From positions 1-64,000 of the forward strand of contig JAGONC010000010.1 of NCBI GenBank assembly GCA_017993235.1: a stretch of DNA of 64,000 nt, read 5' to 3'. The position numbers and the translations under genes are program-made. The stretch's first letter is position 1, and every line of letters starts with the position of its first letter. This stretch comes from Lentimicrobiaceae bacterium. GTDB lineage: Bacteria; Bacteroidota; Bacteroidia; Bacteroidales; JAGONC01. Below the pieces are notes generated by a model. That model was not told the origin of the DNA. It worked only from the letters and a program-made list of their open reading frames with translations, and made no database searches. Positions 54,323 through 63,985 of this stretch are shown piece by piece.

Positions 54323-56884
54323 ATGAAAAAAATTGCTTATTTTCTGATAATCGTAGGATTATTTCTGGTCAGCTTATTTTTTATAGTGGGCAGGCATACA
54401 AAAGATAAAATCCATCGACCGGTTACTAAAGTGGCGAAGACCTATCCGGGTGACTGGCTTGCGTATCAGCGCGCCTACCCCCACGGCCAGATCAATACCC
54501 GTTCGTATCTGCAGGCCTTTGAGAAAGCGGCGGAGATGCAGAATGGTTCAGCACGTTCCGGTTTTGATTATGAGCTGATGGGGCCAACCAATATTGGCGG
54601 CCGTATCACGGATATCGCCGTGCATCCTGATTCTCCGTTCACCTGGTACATTGGAGCTTCCACGGGAGGCATTTTTAAAACCACTGACGGGGGTAACACA
54701 TGGGAGAACGTTTTCATTCATGCACCGCTGATTTCCATCGGGGATCTGGAAATCGATCCGACGGATGAAAATATCATTTATGCTGGCACCGGTGAAGCCA
54801 ATTCTTCCAGCTTTAGTTTTCTGGGAAATGGCATCTATAAATCCACCGATGCGGGCCAGACCTGGAGCCACATGGGGCTAGATTATTCAGCCTACATCGG
54901 GCGGATCGTGGTGGATTACAACGACCCCCAGCGCATTTTCGCGGCTGCCTGCGGTACCCTGTTCACTCCGGATGAAAACCGCGGTGTGTACCGAAGCCAG
55001 GATGGAGGAAGTACCTGGGAAAAGGTCCTTTTTATCACCGATTCCACCTCCGCCATCGATATTGTGCAGCATCCCCAGAATCCCGACATTTTATTCGCCG
55101 CCATGTGGGAGCGCATCCGGGGACTGAGTTACAGAACCTCCTTTGGGCTGAGCTCTGGAGTGTATAAATCCATTGATGGTGGGGATACATGGACGGAGAT
55201 CACCGGCTGGTTACCTTACGGCCATAATGTCGGCAGGATCGGGATTGATATTGCAAAGTCAAATCCGAATGTGATGTATGCCTTCTATGATATGGATAAT
55301 TCAGAAGTCAGGGTGTACCGTTCGGATGATGGGGGGGAAAGCTGGTACCGGACCAATGACAATGCCCTGCATGGTATGAACAGCAACTTCGGATGGTACT
55401 TCGGGCAGATCCGGGTCGACATTCATGATGAGAATAAAGTATATGTATTTGGTGTGGAAGCCTTCCGTTCGACAAACGGTGGTAATAGCTGGACGGTGAT
55501 GGGAGACTCGGACTTTCACGTTGATCACCACGCATTGTACATGGACAAGAACATGAGCCTGTACCTGGAAGGAAACGACGGAGGGTTATACAAGAGCACC
55601 GACTACAGCAATACCTGGGTAAAGGTGAATAATCTGCCGATCACTCAGTTTTATGCCATTGATATTGATTACCTCAATCCTGAACGGATTTATGGGGGTA
55701 CACAGGATAATAACACCATCCGGACCTCCACGGGCAACCTTGACGACTGGGAAGTCCTTCTGGGGGGTGATGGTTTTTATACCCTGGTCAATTACACGAA
55801 TTCAAACATCATTTATGCGGAATATCAATACGGGCAGCTTTATAAATCCACCGACGGAGGGTATGATTTCAATTACATCGCCTGGTCGATGAGCGGCGAC
55901 CGTACCAACTGGTCATCACCGCTGGTCATGCATCCCGAGGTGCCCAACACGTTGTATTTCGGAACGTACCGTATCTGGAAGACCCTCAACGGGGGTTTCC
56001 AGTGGACAGCGGTAAGTTCTGACCTGACCGACGGTGACGATGGCAGCGGATATCATACCGTATCTACCCTGGATATTTCCCGGGTGGATCCCGACATTGT
56101 TCTGGCTGGAACAGATGATGGTCATGTGCATATTTCCCTTGACGCAGGAGCCTCATGGAATGAAATTTCGGAAGGACTTCCCAAGCGGTGGATCACACGC
56201 GTGAAGTGCGATCCTTCCTACCCGGATGTGATCTATACAACGCTTTCAGGTTTTCGCTGGGACGAGCCCATCGCTCATGTTTATCGGTCAAACGATCTGG
56301 GGCAGTCCTGGGAAAATATCAGCGGAAATCTTCCGGAGCTTCCGGTCAATGCAATGGTGATCGATCCGGATGTGACTGACCGGTATATTGTGGGCACGGA
56401 TGCCGGACTTTTCCTGACCGAAGACGGTGGCGAAAGCTGGTGGGGCGTTTCAGGCGGACTGGGGAATGTGCCCATTTACGATATGAAGATCCTGGACTAC
56501 GACCGCACGCTCTATGTTGGCACCTATGGTCTTTCGATCTACCGGGTTGACCTGGATGACCTGGCCGTGGGCATTCCGGAATCCGAATCCACCTTGGCCG
56601 GCAATCCTGAGGTTACCGTTTATCCCAATCCCGTGGCACTGACCGGTGCCCGGTCATTATCCATTGACATTGCCCTGAAGGAAGCCGGCTACCTGAAAGC
56701 CGTCATTCTTGATGAGTCGGGGCGGACCGTATATTCACTTGCAGACGGAGAATTTGCAAAGGATTTCTGTAAACTTTCCTGGAACGGTAGGAATGGGGCA
56801 GGAGAGAGGATGGGGCCCGGACTTTATTTCCTGCAGGTGACCTGCGGTTCTGCGGGATCCATCACCAAGATCGTGGTTCTCTGA
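54323..56884 (+). CDS. BNR/VPS10-like multi-bladed propeller protein with T9SS sorting domain
   Basis: 853 residues. An N-terminal hydrophobic segment (KKIAYFLIIVGLFLVSLFFIV) serves for export. Many sialidase-type Asp-box repeats follow (TTDGGNTWENV, STDAGQTWSHM, SQDGGSTWEKV, SIDGGDTWTEI, SDDGGESWYRT, STNGGNSWTVM), as in VPS10/sortilin or xyloglucanase-like propellers. The final 90 residues form a T9SS type A domain (VTVYPNPVALTGARSLSIDI through GPGLYFLQVTCG, ending KIVVL). Although often annotated as glycosyl hydrolases, no catalytic residues can be assigned by eye. Likely surface-exposed or secreted. Confidence 0.85.
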   Translation: MKKIAYFLIIVGLFLVSLFFIVGRHTKDKIHRPVTKVAKTYPGDWLAYQRAYPHGQINTRSYLQAFEKAAEMQNGSARSGFDYELMGPTNIGGRITDIAVHPDSPFTWYIGASTGGIFKTTDGGNTWENVFIHAPLISIGDLEIDPTDENIIYAGTGEANSSSFSFLGNGIYKSTDAGQTWSHMGLDYSAYIGRIVVDYNDPQRIFAAACGTLFTPDENRGVYRSQDGGSTWEKVLFITDSTSAIDIVQHPQNPDILFAAMWERIRGLSYRTSFGLSSGVYKSIDGGDTWTEITGWLPYGHNVGRIGIDIAKSNPNVMYAFYDMDNSEVRVYRSDDGGESWYRTNDNALHGMNSNFGWYFGQIRVDIHDENKVYVFGVEAFRSTNGGNSWTVMGDSDFHVDHHALYMDKNMSLYLEGNDGGLYKSTDYSNTWVKVNNLPITQFYAIDIDYLNPERIYGGTQDNNTIRTSTGNLDDWEVLLGGDGFYTLVNYTNSNIIYAEYQYGQLYKSTDGGYDFNYIAWSMSGDRTNWSSPLVMHPEVPNTLYFGTYRIWKTLNGGFQWTAVSSDLTDGDDGSGYHTVSTLDISRVDPDIVLAGTDDGHVHISLDAGASWNEISEGLPKRWITRVKCDPSYPDVIYTTLSGFRWDEPIAHVYRSNDLGQSWENISGNLPELPVNAMVIDPDVTDRYIVGTDAGLFLTEDGGESWWGVSGGLGNVPIYDMKILDYDRTLYVGTYGLSIYRVDLDDLAVGIPESESTLAGNPEVTVYPNPVALTGARSLSIDIALKEAGYLKAVILDESGRTVYSLADGEFAKDFCKLSWNGRNGAGERMGPGLYFLQVTCGSAGSITKIVVL

Positions 56885-56903
56885 TCATAAAACCAGCGTA
56901 GCC

Positions 56904-57608
56904 ATGAACATTGTCGTCACAGGGGCCAGCCGGGGCGTGGGGAATGCACTGGTCAGGGAATTTGCTAAAAATCCTGATGACAGCATCGTTGCCATCTCCC
57001 GAAACAGCCGTGCATTGGACGATCTTCGCTCCTGGTGCATCAACAACCATCCTCACAGCCAGATCTTTCCTGTTGGCTATGATCTCTCCCGGGGAGCATT
57101 GGATAGGGATCTGTTGCCAGTCATCAGGAAACATGTTGATCGGGCCGATGTGCTGGTCAACAATGCCGGCCTGCTGATCCATAAGCCGTTATCGGGATTT
57201 TCTCCGGATGATGTCGACCAGTTACTGGATATCAACTTCAAAGCTGCTTTTTTCCTGATCCAGGCCCTGGTACCCTGGATGAATCCCGGGGCTCATATCG
57301 TCAACATCGGCAGCATGGGTGGTGTGCAGGGCAGCGTTAAATTCCCGGGCATGTCGGTGTACAGTGCCAGCAAAGGTGCACTGGCCATTCTGACCGAATG
57401 CCTGGCCGCGGAACTGGAACCGGAAGGAATATCGGTGAATATGCTTGCATTTGGTGCCGTGGATACGGAAATGCTTCAGATGGCTTTTCCCGGTTATAAA
57501 GCGCCGGTTACGGCGGAGGAAATGGCTTCATTCATTGCGGACTTCTCCCGAAGGGGTCATCATTTCTTTAATGGCAAAGTGCTTCCCTTGTCTTTGTCTA
57601 CCCCCTGA
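56904..57608 (+). CDS. Short-chain dehydrogenase/reductase (SDR) family oxidoreductase
   Basis: 234 residues. The Rossmann start is VVTGASRGVGNALV (cofactor loop TGASRGVG at 6-13), NNAG follows at about 89, the catalytic Ser lies in IVNIGSMGG and Tyr/Lys in YSASKGALA. The C-terminal part carries ISVNMLAFGAVDTEM. It uses NAD(H) or NADP(H); the substrate is unknown. Short chain length and lack of a signal peptide point to a cytosolic enzyme. It lies 19 bp after the T9SS cargo gene. Confidence 0.88.
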   Translation: MNIVVTGASRGVGNALVREFAKNPDDSIVAISRNSRALDDLRSWCINNHPHSQIFPVGYDLSRGALDRDLLPVIRKHVDRADVLVNNAGLLIHKPLSGFSPDDVDQLLDINFKAAFFLIQALVPWMNPGAHIVNIGSMGGVQGSVKFPGMSVYSASKGALAILTECLAAELEPEGISVNMLAFGAVDTEMLQMAFPGYKAPVTAEEMASFIADFSRRGHHFFNGKVLPLSLSTP

Positions 57609-57654
57609 TCCATATTTCACTCCGAAGAAATGTTACCGGTCTCCGGAAAAAAAG

Positions 57655-57662
57655 TACTTTTG
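57655..57662 (+). promoter_or_regulatory. -7 element for rseC
   Basis: TACTTTTG matches TAnnTTTG, 17 bp before the rseC ATG. No TTG at the usual distance. Confidence 0.5.
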
Positions 57663-57679
57663 CAGAAATTCCGGTCACA

Positions 57680-58105
57680 ATGAGTCAAAAGATGGATAGC
57701 ATATGCCATGAAGGCACCATTGAAAAGGTGGATGACCAGTCGGTTTATGTTAAGATCCAATCCGCTTCTGCATGTTCATCCTGTCAGATAAAAGGGGCCT
57801 GTAACCTTGCAGAATCCAGGGATAAGATCGTTGAGGTGAACCGGGCTGTGGGTGAAGCGTATTCAGTCGGAGAAAAGGTCGATCTGGTCATGGAGCAATC
57901 TTCCGGAACCCGTGCAGTGATCCTGGCTTACCTTATTCCGTTCGTGCTTGTTCTGCTGTCACTGGTCATTCTGTTGTCAGCCGGTGTGAAGGAGGGTATT
58001 TCAGCTCTTTTGTCCATTTTTTTGCTCATCCCTTACTATTTACTATTGTACTCCTTCAGGGATAAATTGAAAAAGAAATTCAGCACGACCATTCGGATCA
58101 GATAA
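57680..58105 (+). CDS. rseC: RseC/MucC-family SoxR-reducing system protein
   Basis: 141 residues. A cysteine cluster near the start (ACSSCQIKGACNLAE, four cysteines) is followed by IVEVNRAVGEAYSVGEKVDLVM and two transmembrane helices (ILAYLIPFVLVLLSLVILLS and GISALLSIFLLIPYYLLLY). This is the RseC form that in Bacteroidota precedes the rnf genes and may bind an Fe-S cluster or pass electrons with Rnf. Here it is separated from rnfB by a 2.4 kb secreted-protein gene. Confidence 0.85.
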   Translation: MSQKMDSICHEGTIEKVDDQSVYVKIQSASACSSCQIKGACNLAESRDKIVEVNRAVGEAYSVGEKVDLVMEQSSGTRAVILAYLIPFVLVLLSLVILLSAGVKEGISALLSIFLLIPYYLLLYSFRDKLKKKFSTTIRIR

Positions 58106-58172
58106 TCCAGATGGATTACAGCCAATTAATTGAAAAAGAATTTGTTGATTATAAAATTAAGAACCATCGGGA

Positions 58173-60524
58173 ATGAAAAAAGCCTTTACATTAATGACCG
58201 GTTTATTATTGCTCATTTTGGGTGCCTTTTCACAGGAACAATCCACGGGCCCGGCTCAGGTGAGCAAAGCAGCCTATTTTGACAAGACCCGGCCACTGCG
58301 GGATATGCCGGTTATCCTGCCTGGTGAAAGGATCAGAAGCTGGAAGAACAGCATGATCAAGAATCCTTCGCTAAAACGCACATTTACGGATGAACAGAAA
58401 GCATATTTTGAGACCGTAACGGATCCCGTTGCGCAGATGCGGATGGGCGAGCGCAGTCAGCGCGGTCCTATCCGGAATTTTAAAGGGATTGGCAATGTGA
58501 ATAGCGTCTATCCGCCGGACACCGAAGGAGACGTAGGGCCCAATCATTATTTCCAGATGATCAATCTTTCGTTTGCCATCTGGGACAAGGACGGGAACAA
58601 GCTTTACGGGCCTGTTGACAACGCCACGCTATGGTTTGGCTTTGCAGGGCCCTGGACAGGTACGAACGATGGGGATCCCGTTGTCATGTACGATCATCTT
58701 GCCGACCGCTGGGTTGCTTCGCAGTTTGCCATCAATACGGATGACGGTTCCTACTGGGAACTGGTAGCTGTTTCGGCAACCGGTGATCCCCTGGGGGAAT
58801 ATTACCGGTATGCCTTTCAGTTCCCTGCATTCAACGATTACCCCAAACTCGGCGTTTGGCCTGACGGTTATTATGCCACCTTCAACATGTTCGGAGGGAA
58901 TACCCATGGAGCCGTATCATCTTTTGAGCGGGAGAAGATGCTGGCAGGCGACCCGGATGCCCAGATGGTCTATTTTGATATGTGGGGGACATTCAGCCTT
59001 CTTCCAGCCGACATCGACGGCCCGGTTCCTCCCCCGGGTTCACCCAATTATATCATCCATCGCCGCGTATGGGAAGATCAGCACCTGGAGGTCTATGCCA
59101 TGCAGGTGGACTGGGACAATCCGGATAATTCGACCATCGGCCTGGTCGCTGATCTGGCAACGCTGCCCTATAATGCCAGCCTGGACGGAATACCTCAGCC
59201 CGGGACCGATGTCCGGCTGGATGACCTTGCGGTCATGCTGATGTACAGACTTCAGTACCGGAACTTTAATGATTATGAAGTTTTGCTGACCAACCATACG
59301 GTGAAGGTGAACAATCATGCTGCCGTACGCTGGTACGAGCTGAGAAAGGAAGAGGGATCCTGGTACATCTATCAGCAGGGGACCTATGCACCGGATGATG
59401 AAAATCGTTGGATGGCAAGCATCGCCATGAATGGAGCGGGTGAAATTGCGCTGGGTTACTCCGTTTCCAGTTCGAACACCCATCCCTCCATACGGTTTAC
59501 CGGGCGATCGCCCGATGCACCTCTCGGGGAAATGAACTATGCTGAAATGGAAATCATTGCCGGACAGGGCTCGCAGACGGTCCTGAACCGGTGGGGCGAT
59601 TACAGTTGTATGACCGTTGATCCGGTTGACGATTATACCTTCTGGTTTACCCAGGAATATATGGGAAGCTGGAGCACACGCATCGCCTCCTTTGATTTCG
59701 GGCCCATCCTGCCGCCGCTGATCGTTGCTGCCGGCGATACACTGGTATGCGAAGACGTACCCTTTACCGCTGTGGCGAAAGGCACCTATGTACAATCTGT
59801 TCTCTGGACGACTGACGGTGATGGCTTCTTTGTCCCCTCTCCGCCCATCAACCTGGAACAGGGGTACATCCGTGGACCGGGAGACATTGCCAACGGGGGA
59901 TATACGCTTACCATTACGGCCTATGGTTATGAATCCGGAATGGAAGCCTATGACACCATGTATGTTGCCATAGGTAACTGGCCGAGCGTTTTTGCCGGCA
60001 ATGACACAACCATCTGTTACAACACGTCGATAACCCTTGAAGGAGAAGCCTCCAATGCTTCGGAAATTCTCTGGACGACGCCCGGAGATGGCTTTTTCGA
60101 TGATCCATCCATTTTACAGGCTATCTATACACCGGGTGCATCTGACATTGCCAACGGATCGGTAAGGCTCACCCTTACGGGTTATCCGATAGATCCCTGC
60201 GAAGAGCCAAAGAACGACAAGGTCAGGGTCAGGTTTGATCCCTGCACCGCCGTCAGCGAAAATCCCGGGCAGGATGTTCAGGTGAAGATCGTTCCCAACC
60301 CGGCCACGGATTCTTTTCACGTGTACATACTGGGATTGAAGGAGCGATCCTATGATATCAGTCTCCTGAACCAGGCGGGGGAAAGGATTTTTACAAAAAC
60401 AGGCGCTCCCGGTTCCGCACCCGTAGACGAGCAATTCATCATGCGTTACCAGCCAAAAGGGATCTATTTTGTCGAGATCAGGTCAGGGGATGTCATCCGT
60501 ACGGAAAAAGTGATCGTACAGTAG
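58173..60524 (+). CDS. T9SS-secreted protein with PKD-like repeats, inserted between rseC and rnfB
   Basis: 783 residues with a signal peptide (MKKAFTLMTGLLLLILGAFS). Residues 100-510 form an unassigned domain with PPDTEGDVGPNHYFQMINLS, DPVVMYDHLADRWVASQFAI, FPAFNDYPKLGVWPDGYYAT and QTVLNRWGDYSCMTVDP, a layout that recurs in large secreted Bacteroidota proteins. Two PKD-like modules follow (WTTDGDGFFVPSPPI, then WTTPGDGFFDDPSIL and IYTPGASDIANGSVRLTLTG), related to those at 3620-4219. A T9SS type A tail closes the protein (VKIVPNPATDSFHVYI through KGIYFVEIRSGD, ending EKVIVQ). Function unknown; probably exported to the surface. Confidence 0.82.
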   Translation: MKKAFTLMTGLLLLILGAFSQEQSTGPAQVSKAAYFDKTRPLRDMPVILPGERIRSWKNSMIKNPSLKRTFTDEQKAYFETVTDPVAQMRMGERSQRGPIRNFKGIGNVNSVYPPDTEGDVGPNHYFQMINLSFAIWDKDGNKLYGPVDNATLWFGFAGPWTGTNDGDPVVMYDHLADRWVASQFAINTDDGSYWELVAVSATGDPLGEYYRYAFQFPAFNDYPKLGVWPDGYYATFNMFGGNTHGAVSSFEREKMLAGDPDAQMVYFDMWGTFSLLPADIDGPVPPPGSPNYIIHRRVWEDQHLEVYAMQVDWDNPDNSTIGLVADLATLPYNASLDGIPQPGTDVRLDDLAVMLMYRLQYRNFNDYEVLLTNHTVKVNNHAAVRWYELRKEEGSWYIYQQGTYAPDDENRWMASIAMNGAGEIALGYSVSSSNTHPSIRFTGRSPDAPLGEMNYAEMEIIAGQGSQTVLNRWGDYSCMTVDPVDDYTFWFTQEYMGSWSTRIASFDFGPILPPLIVAAGDTLVCEDVPFTAVAKGTYVQSVLWTTDGDGFFVPSPPINLEQGYIRGPGDIANGGYTLTITAYGYESGMEAYDTMYVAIGNWPSVFAGNDTTICYNTSITLEGEASNASEILWTTPGDGFFDDPSILQAIYTPGASDIANGSVRLTLTGYPIDPCEEPKNDKVRVRFDPCTAVSENPGQDVQVKIVPNPATDSFHVYILGLKERSYDISLLNQAGERIFTKTGAPGSAPVDEQFIMRYQPKGIYFVEIRSGDVIRTEKVIVQ

Positions 60525-60595
60525 CCTGGTGGCAGCTATCCTTTTTCATTGTGAAAAAAATAACAGACTGATCATTCGCCTTCAGTAAATGTTTT

Positions 60596-60603
60596 TACAT
60601 TTG
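60596..60603 (+). promoter_or_regulatory. -7 element for the rnf genes
   Basis: TACATTTG matches TAnnTTTG, about 63 bp ahead of the rnfB start. A TTC lies 18 nt upstream (60575-60577) in place of TTG. It would free rnfBCD from read-through of the upstream T9SS gene. Confidence 0.5.
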
Positions 60604-60665
60604 TACCACTGATGTGAATATCCTGATAAAGTAATTCATTTTATTATTTTGAAAGGAGATCTATT

Positions 60666-61538
60666 GTGGACAATGTGATGCTCAATGCGGTCATTTCTTT
60701 ATCCGCTCTCGGGATCGTCTTCGCTGTCATTCTGTACTTTGTTGCCCAGAAGTTTAAGGTTGTGGAGGATCCGCGCATTGATACCGTGAACGAGGCATTA
60801 CCCGGTGCCAATTGCGGGGGTTGCGGATTTGCGGGTTGCCGCAATTTTGCGGAAAGCCTGGTAAAGGCCGGCAATATGGAAGGTTTCTTTTGCCCTGTGG
60901 GAGGGAATGCAACGATGACCGTGGTGGGGGGCATCCTGGGCCTTCAGTCGGTCGCAAAGGAGCCCCAGGTAGCTGTTATCCGGTGCAACGGTTCACACGC
61001 CAATGCTCCGTCAAAGTACCGCTTCGACGGACCGGCCACCTGTTTCTTTGCGCATAATCTCTTTTCAGGTGAGAGTGGCTGCCCTTACGGGTGCCTTGGC
61101 CTGGGCGATTGCGTGGCTGCCTGTAAATTTGATGCGATGTTCATCGACGAGCAAACCGGATTACCGGTGGTGGTGGAAGAAAATTGCACTGCCTGCGGCG
61201 CCTGTGTGACTGCATGCCCCCGTGACATCATTGAACTGAGGAACCAGGGACCCAAGGGAAAACGCATCTTTGTCAGTTGCGTCAATAGGGAAAAGGGCGC
61301 CATTGCCCGGAAGAACTGCTCCGTTGCCTGCATCGGCTGTGGTAAATGCGTTAAAGCATGTCCCCATGATGCGATCACACTTGAGAATAATCTTGCCTAC
61401 ATCGATTTTCTCAAATGCAAGTTATGCCGCAAGTGTGCGCCTGAATGCCCCACCAATGCCATTCTGGAGATCAACTTTCCGCTGAAAAAAGTACAGCCCG
61501 CAGGTACCGAACCGAAGCCGGAAGCTGTTGAAATCTGA
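60666..61538 (+). CDS. rnfB: Rnf complex subunit RnfB (ferredoxin-type)
   Basis: 290 residues. N-terminal membrane helix (VISLSALGIVFAVILYFVAQ), then the NCGGCGFAGCRNFAE [4Fe-4S] motif, a second CPYGCLGLGDCVAAC segment, and three more clusters: CTACGACVTACP, CIGCGKCVKACP and CKLCRKCAPECP. RnfB passes electrons from ferredoxin into the membrane complex that pumps Na+ or H+ while reducing NAD+. The GTG start at 60666 is backed by AAAGGAGAT at 60650-60658. It opens the rnf run here. Confidence 0.93.
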   Translation: MDNVMLNAVISLSALGIVFAVILYFVAQKFKVVEDPRIDTVNEALPGANCGGCGFAGCRNFAESLVKAGNMEGFFCPVGGNATMTVVGGILGLQSVAKEPQVAVIRCNGSHANAPSKYRFDGPATCFFAHNLFSGESGCPYGCLGLGDCVAACKFDAMFIDEQTGLPVVVEENCTACGACVTACPRDIIELRNQGPKGKRIFVSCVNREKGAIARKNCSVACIGCGKCVKACPHDAITLENNLAYIDFLKCKLCRKCAPECPTNAILEINFPLKKVQPAGTEPKPEAVEI

Positions 61539-61588
61539 ACTTATGTTACAACTTCAAATATTTTCAGTTATTAATGACAGGAGGATCC

Positions 61589-62923
61589 ATGCTGAAAACA
61601 TTCAAGCTTGGAGGTGTTCATCCAGCAGAAAATAAACTATCAGCTCACCAGGCCATACGGGAAATTCCCCTGCCAAAAAGGGTCTTTGTGCCTGTATCCC
61701 AGAATCTTGGCGCACCGTCCCGGGTGATCGTTCAGAATGGCGACCGGGTCCGTGCGGGTCAGCTCCTGGCGAAAGGCGAATCCTTCATTTCATCCAACAT
61801 TCATTCACCTGTGTCCGGAAAAGTGTTTAAAGTGGATGAGGTGATGGATATCAGTGGTTATCGCAAGCAGGCCATTCTGATCGATGTGGAAGGAGATGAG
61901 TGGGAAGATACCATTGACCGGTCAGACACCATCCACTGGGAAGTCACGCTGTCACCAAAGGAAATCATCGACAGGATCAGCGAGATGGGCATTGTGGGCA
62001 TGGGAGGCGCTACTTTTCCTTCACATGTCAAACTGATGGTCCCTGAAGGAAAGAAAGTGGATACGCTGATCATCAACGGGGTTGAATGTGAACCGTATCT
62101 TACGGCCGACCACCGGTTGATGCTGGAAAAGGGAGAGCAGGTGCTCATCGGCGCCTTCATCCTGATGACGGCTCTCAGAGTCGACAGGGTGATCATCGGT
62201 ATTGAGCAGAATAAGCCCGATGCCATTGCCCATCTTTCGGATCTGTGCAATAAGTTCCCGGGCTTCCGGGTTCAGGGGCTCAAGGTCAAATATCCGCAAG
62301 GCGGTGAGAAGCAATTGATCAAGGCCCTGCTGAACCGGGAAGTGCCTTCGGGTAAATTACCCTTTGAAGTGGGATGCGTTGTGCATAATGTCGGTACTGC
62401 CTTTGCCGTTTACGAGGCTGTACAAAAGAACAAGCCTCTTTTTGAACGTGTGGTGACGGTCACGGGGAAATCCCTGATACAACCCTCCAATTTTCTTGCA
62501 CGCATCGGAACACCCATTGCTGAGCTCATTGAGCAGGCTGGTGGTATTCCTGATCATACCGGGAAAATTCTGAGCGGCGGACCTATGATGGGCAAAGCGC
62601 TTGTTTCCTTTGACACACCGGTTGTGAAAGGCATGTCAGGGATCGTGCTTCTTTCCGAAGATGAGTCCGTCAGGGTCAGGGTGCAGAATTGCATTCGCTG
62701 CTCACGGTGTGTTTCTGTCTGCCCAATGGGATTGGAACCCTACCTGATTGCCCTGCGGGTGGCAGCAGAAGACTACGAAGGTTCGGAAAAGGACCGGGTG
62801 ATGGATTGCATCGAATGCGGATCCTGTCATTACACCTGCCCTTCAGGCAGACCATTGCTGGACTATATCCGTGTGGGTAAAATCAGGGTGGGTCAAATTA
62901 TCAGAAACAGAGGAAAAAAATAA
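61589..62923 (+). CDS. rnfC: Rnf complex subunit RnfC (NADH-binding)
   Basis: 444 residues from the ATG at 61589, chosen over the ATG at 61574 because AGGAGG sits seven bases ahead. KTFKLGGVHPAENKLSA is the RnfC start. GMGGATFPSHVKL and NGVECEPYLTADHRLM form the NADH/FMN-binding part shared with NuoF. Two [4Fe-4S] motifs are near the C-terminus (CIRCSRCVSVCPMGLEP and CIECGSCHYTCPSGRP). It exchanges electrons with NAD(H). Four bp separate it from rnfD. Confidence 0.95.
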   Translation: MLKTFKLGGVHPAENKLSAHQAIREIPLPKRVFVPVSQNLGAPSRVIVQNGDRVRAGQLLAKGESFISSNIHSPVSGKVFKVDEVMDISGYRKQAILIDVEGDEWEDTIDRSDTIHWEVTLSPKEIIDRISEMGIVGMGGATFPSHVKLMVPEGKKVDTLIINGVECEPYLTADHRLMLEKGEQVLIGAFILMTALRVDRVIIGIEQNKPDAIAHLSDLCNKFPGFRVQGLKVKYPQGGEKQLIKALLNREVPSGKLPFEVGCVVHNVGTAFAVYEAVQKNKPLFERVVTVTGKSLIQPSNFLARIGTPIAELIEQAGGIPDHTGKILSGGPMMGKALVSFDTPVVKGMSGIVLLSEDESVRVRVQNCIRCSRCVSVCPMGLEPYLIALRVAAEDYEGSEKDRVMDCIECGSCHYTCPSGRPLLDYIRVGKIRVGQIIRNRGKK

Positions 62924-62926
62924 GTT

Positions 62927-63910
62927 ATGAGCACAATCATCATTTCAGGATCTCCCCATGTTCATTCGGACCAGTCTGTGAAAAAGATCATGTTCGGGGT
63001 AATCTATGCACTCATACCTGCTTTCCTGGTATCCATTTATTTTTTTGGTCTGGATGCCCTGCTGCTGACCGTTGTTTCCGTTGCTGCCTGTTTGTTGTTC
63101 GAGTATCTGATCCAGAAGTACATCATTAAGGGCGATATTACGATCACGGACGGATCTGCTGTCATTACGGGTATTTTGCTGGCATTTAACGTTCCCAGCA
63201 ACCTGCCTGTCTGGATCATCATCATCGGGGCATTTGTATCCATCGGCATTGCCAAGATGGCTTTTGGCGGGATTGGTAAGAATATTTTCAACCCGGCCCT
63301 TGTAGGTCGTGTATTCCTGCTGCTCTCGTTCCCGGTGCAGATGACTTCCTGGCCTGTGGCCAATCCGATGTTCATGCCTCAGATCACCGATGCCATCACA
63401 GGCCCGACGGCTCTCGGCATTTTAAAGGAGGGCCTTCAGGCCGGTAAGACCGTACAGGAATTGATGCCGGAACTGCCTTCCTATGTCAACGATCTGCTGG
63501 GTAACCAGGGGGGAAGCATCGGGGAAGTTTCGGCCATTGCCCTGCTGATTGGCGCAGTCTATTTATTTTACCGTAAGATCATCACCTGGCACATACCCGT
63601 TGCCTACCTGGGCTCTGCCTTTGTTTTTTCAGGGATCATGCATCTGATCAATCCGTCGCTGTACGTCACACCCTTCTTCCATCTTATTGCCGGCGGTATG
63701 ATCCTCGGTGTGTTCTATATGGCCACCGACATGGTCACTTCTCCCATGTCACCCAAAGGAATGATCATCTTCGGAGTGGGCTGCGGGATCATCACCATGC
63801 TGATCAGGATATGGGGATCGTATCCGGAAGGAGTTTCCTTCGCAATCCTGATCATGAATGCAGTGACACCACTGATCAACCGCGGCTTCAAGCCGGCCCG
63901 GTTTGGCTGA
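62927..63910 (+). CDS. rnfD: Rnf complex subunit RnfD
   Basis: 327 residues with eight to ten predicted transmembrane helices. Typical RnfD/NqrB blocks are SPHVHSDQSVKKIMFGVIYALIPA, GDITITDGSAVITGILLAFNVPSNLPVW, GIGKNIFNPALVGRVFLL and FYMATDMVTSPMSPKGMIIFG. DAITGPTALG may be the flavinylation site with a Thr. It is the membrane core through which ions are thought to move. 76 bp lie between its stop and the presumed rnfG start. Confidence 0.95.
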   Translation: MSTIIISGSPHVHSDQSVKKIMFGVIYALIPAFLVSIYFFGLDALLLTVVSVAACLLFEYLIQKYIIKGDITITDGSAVITGILLAFNVPSNLPVWIIIIGAFVSIGIAKMAFGGIGKNIFNPALVGRVFLLLSFPVQMTSWPVANPMFMPQITDAITGPTALGILKEGLQAGKTVQELMPELPSYVNDLLGNQGGSIGEVSAIALLIGAVYLFYRKIITWHIPVAYLGSAFVFSGIMHLINPSLYVTPFFHLIAGGMILGVFYMATDMVTSPMSPKGMIIFGVGCGIITMLIRIWGSYPEGVSFAILIMNAVTPLINRGFKPARFG

Positions 63911-63985
63911 GGCCGTGAAAATGATCCTACAAAATGAAATGATATACGTTATCCATGATTCTATCCTTCTGAAAAGAAACCCTAT

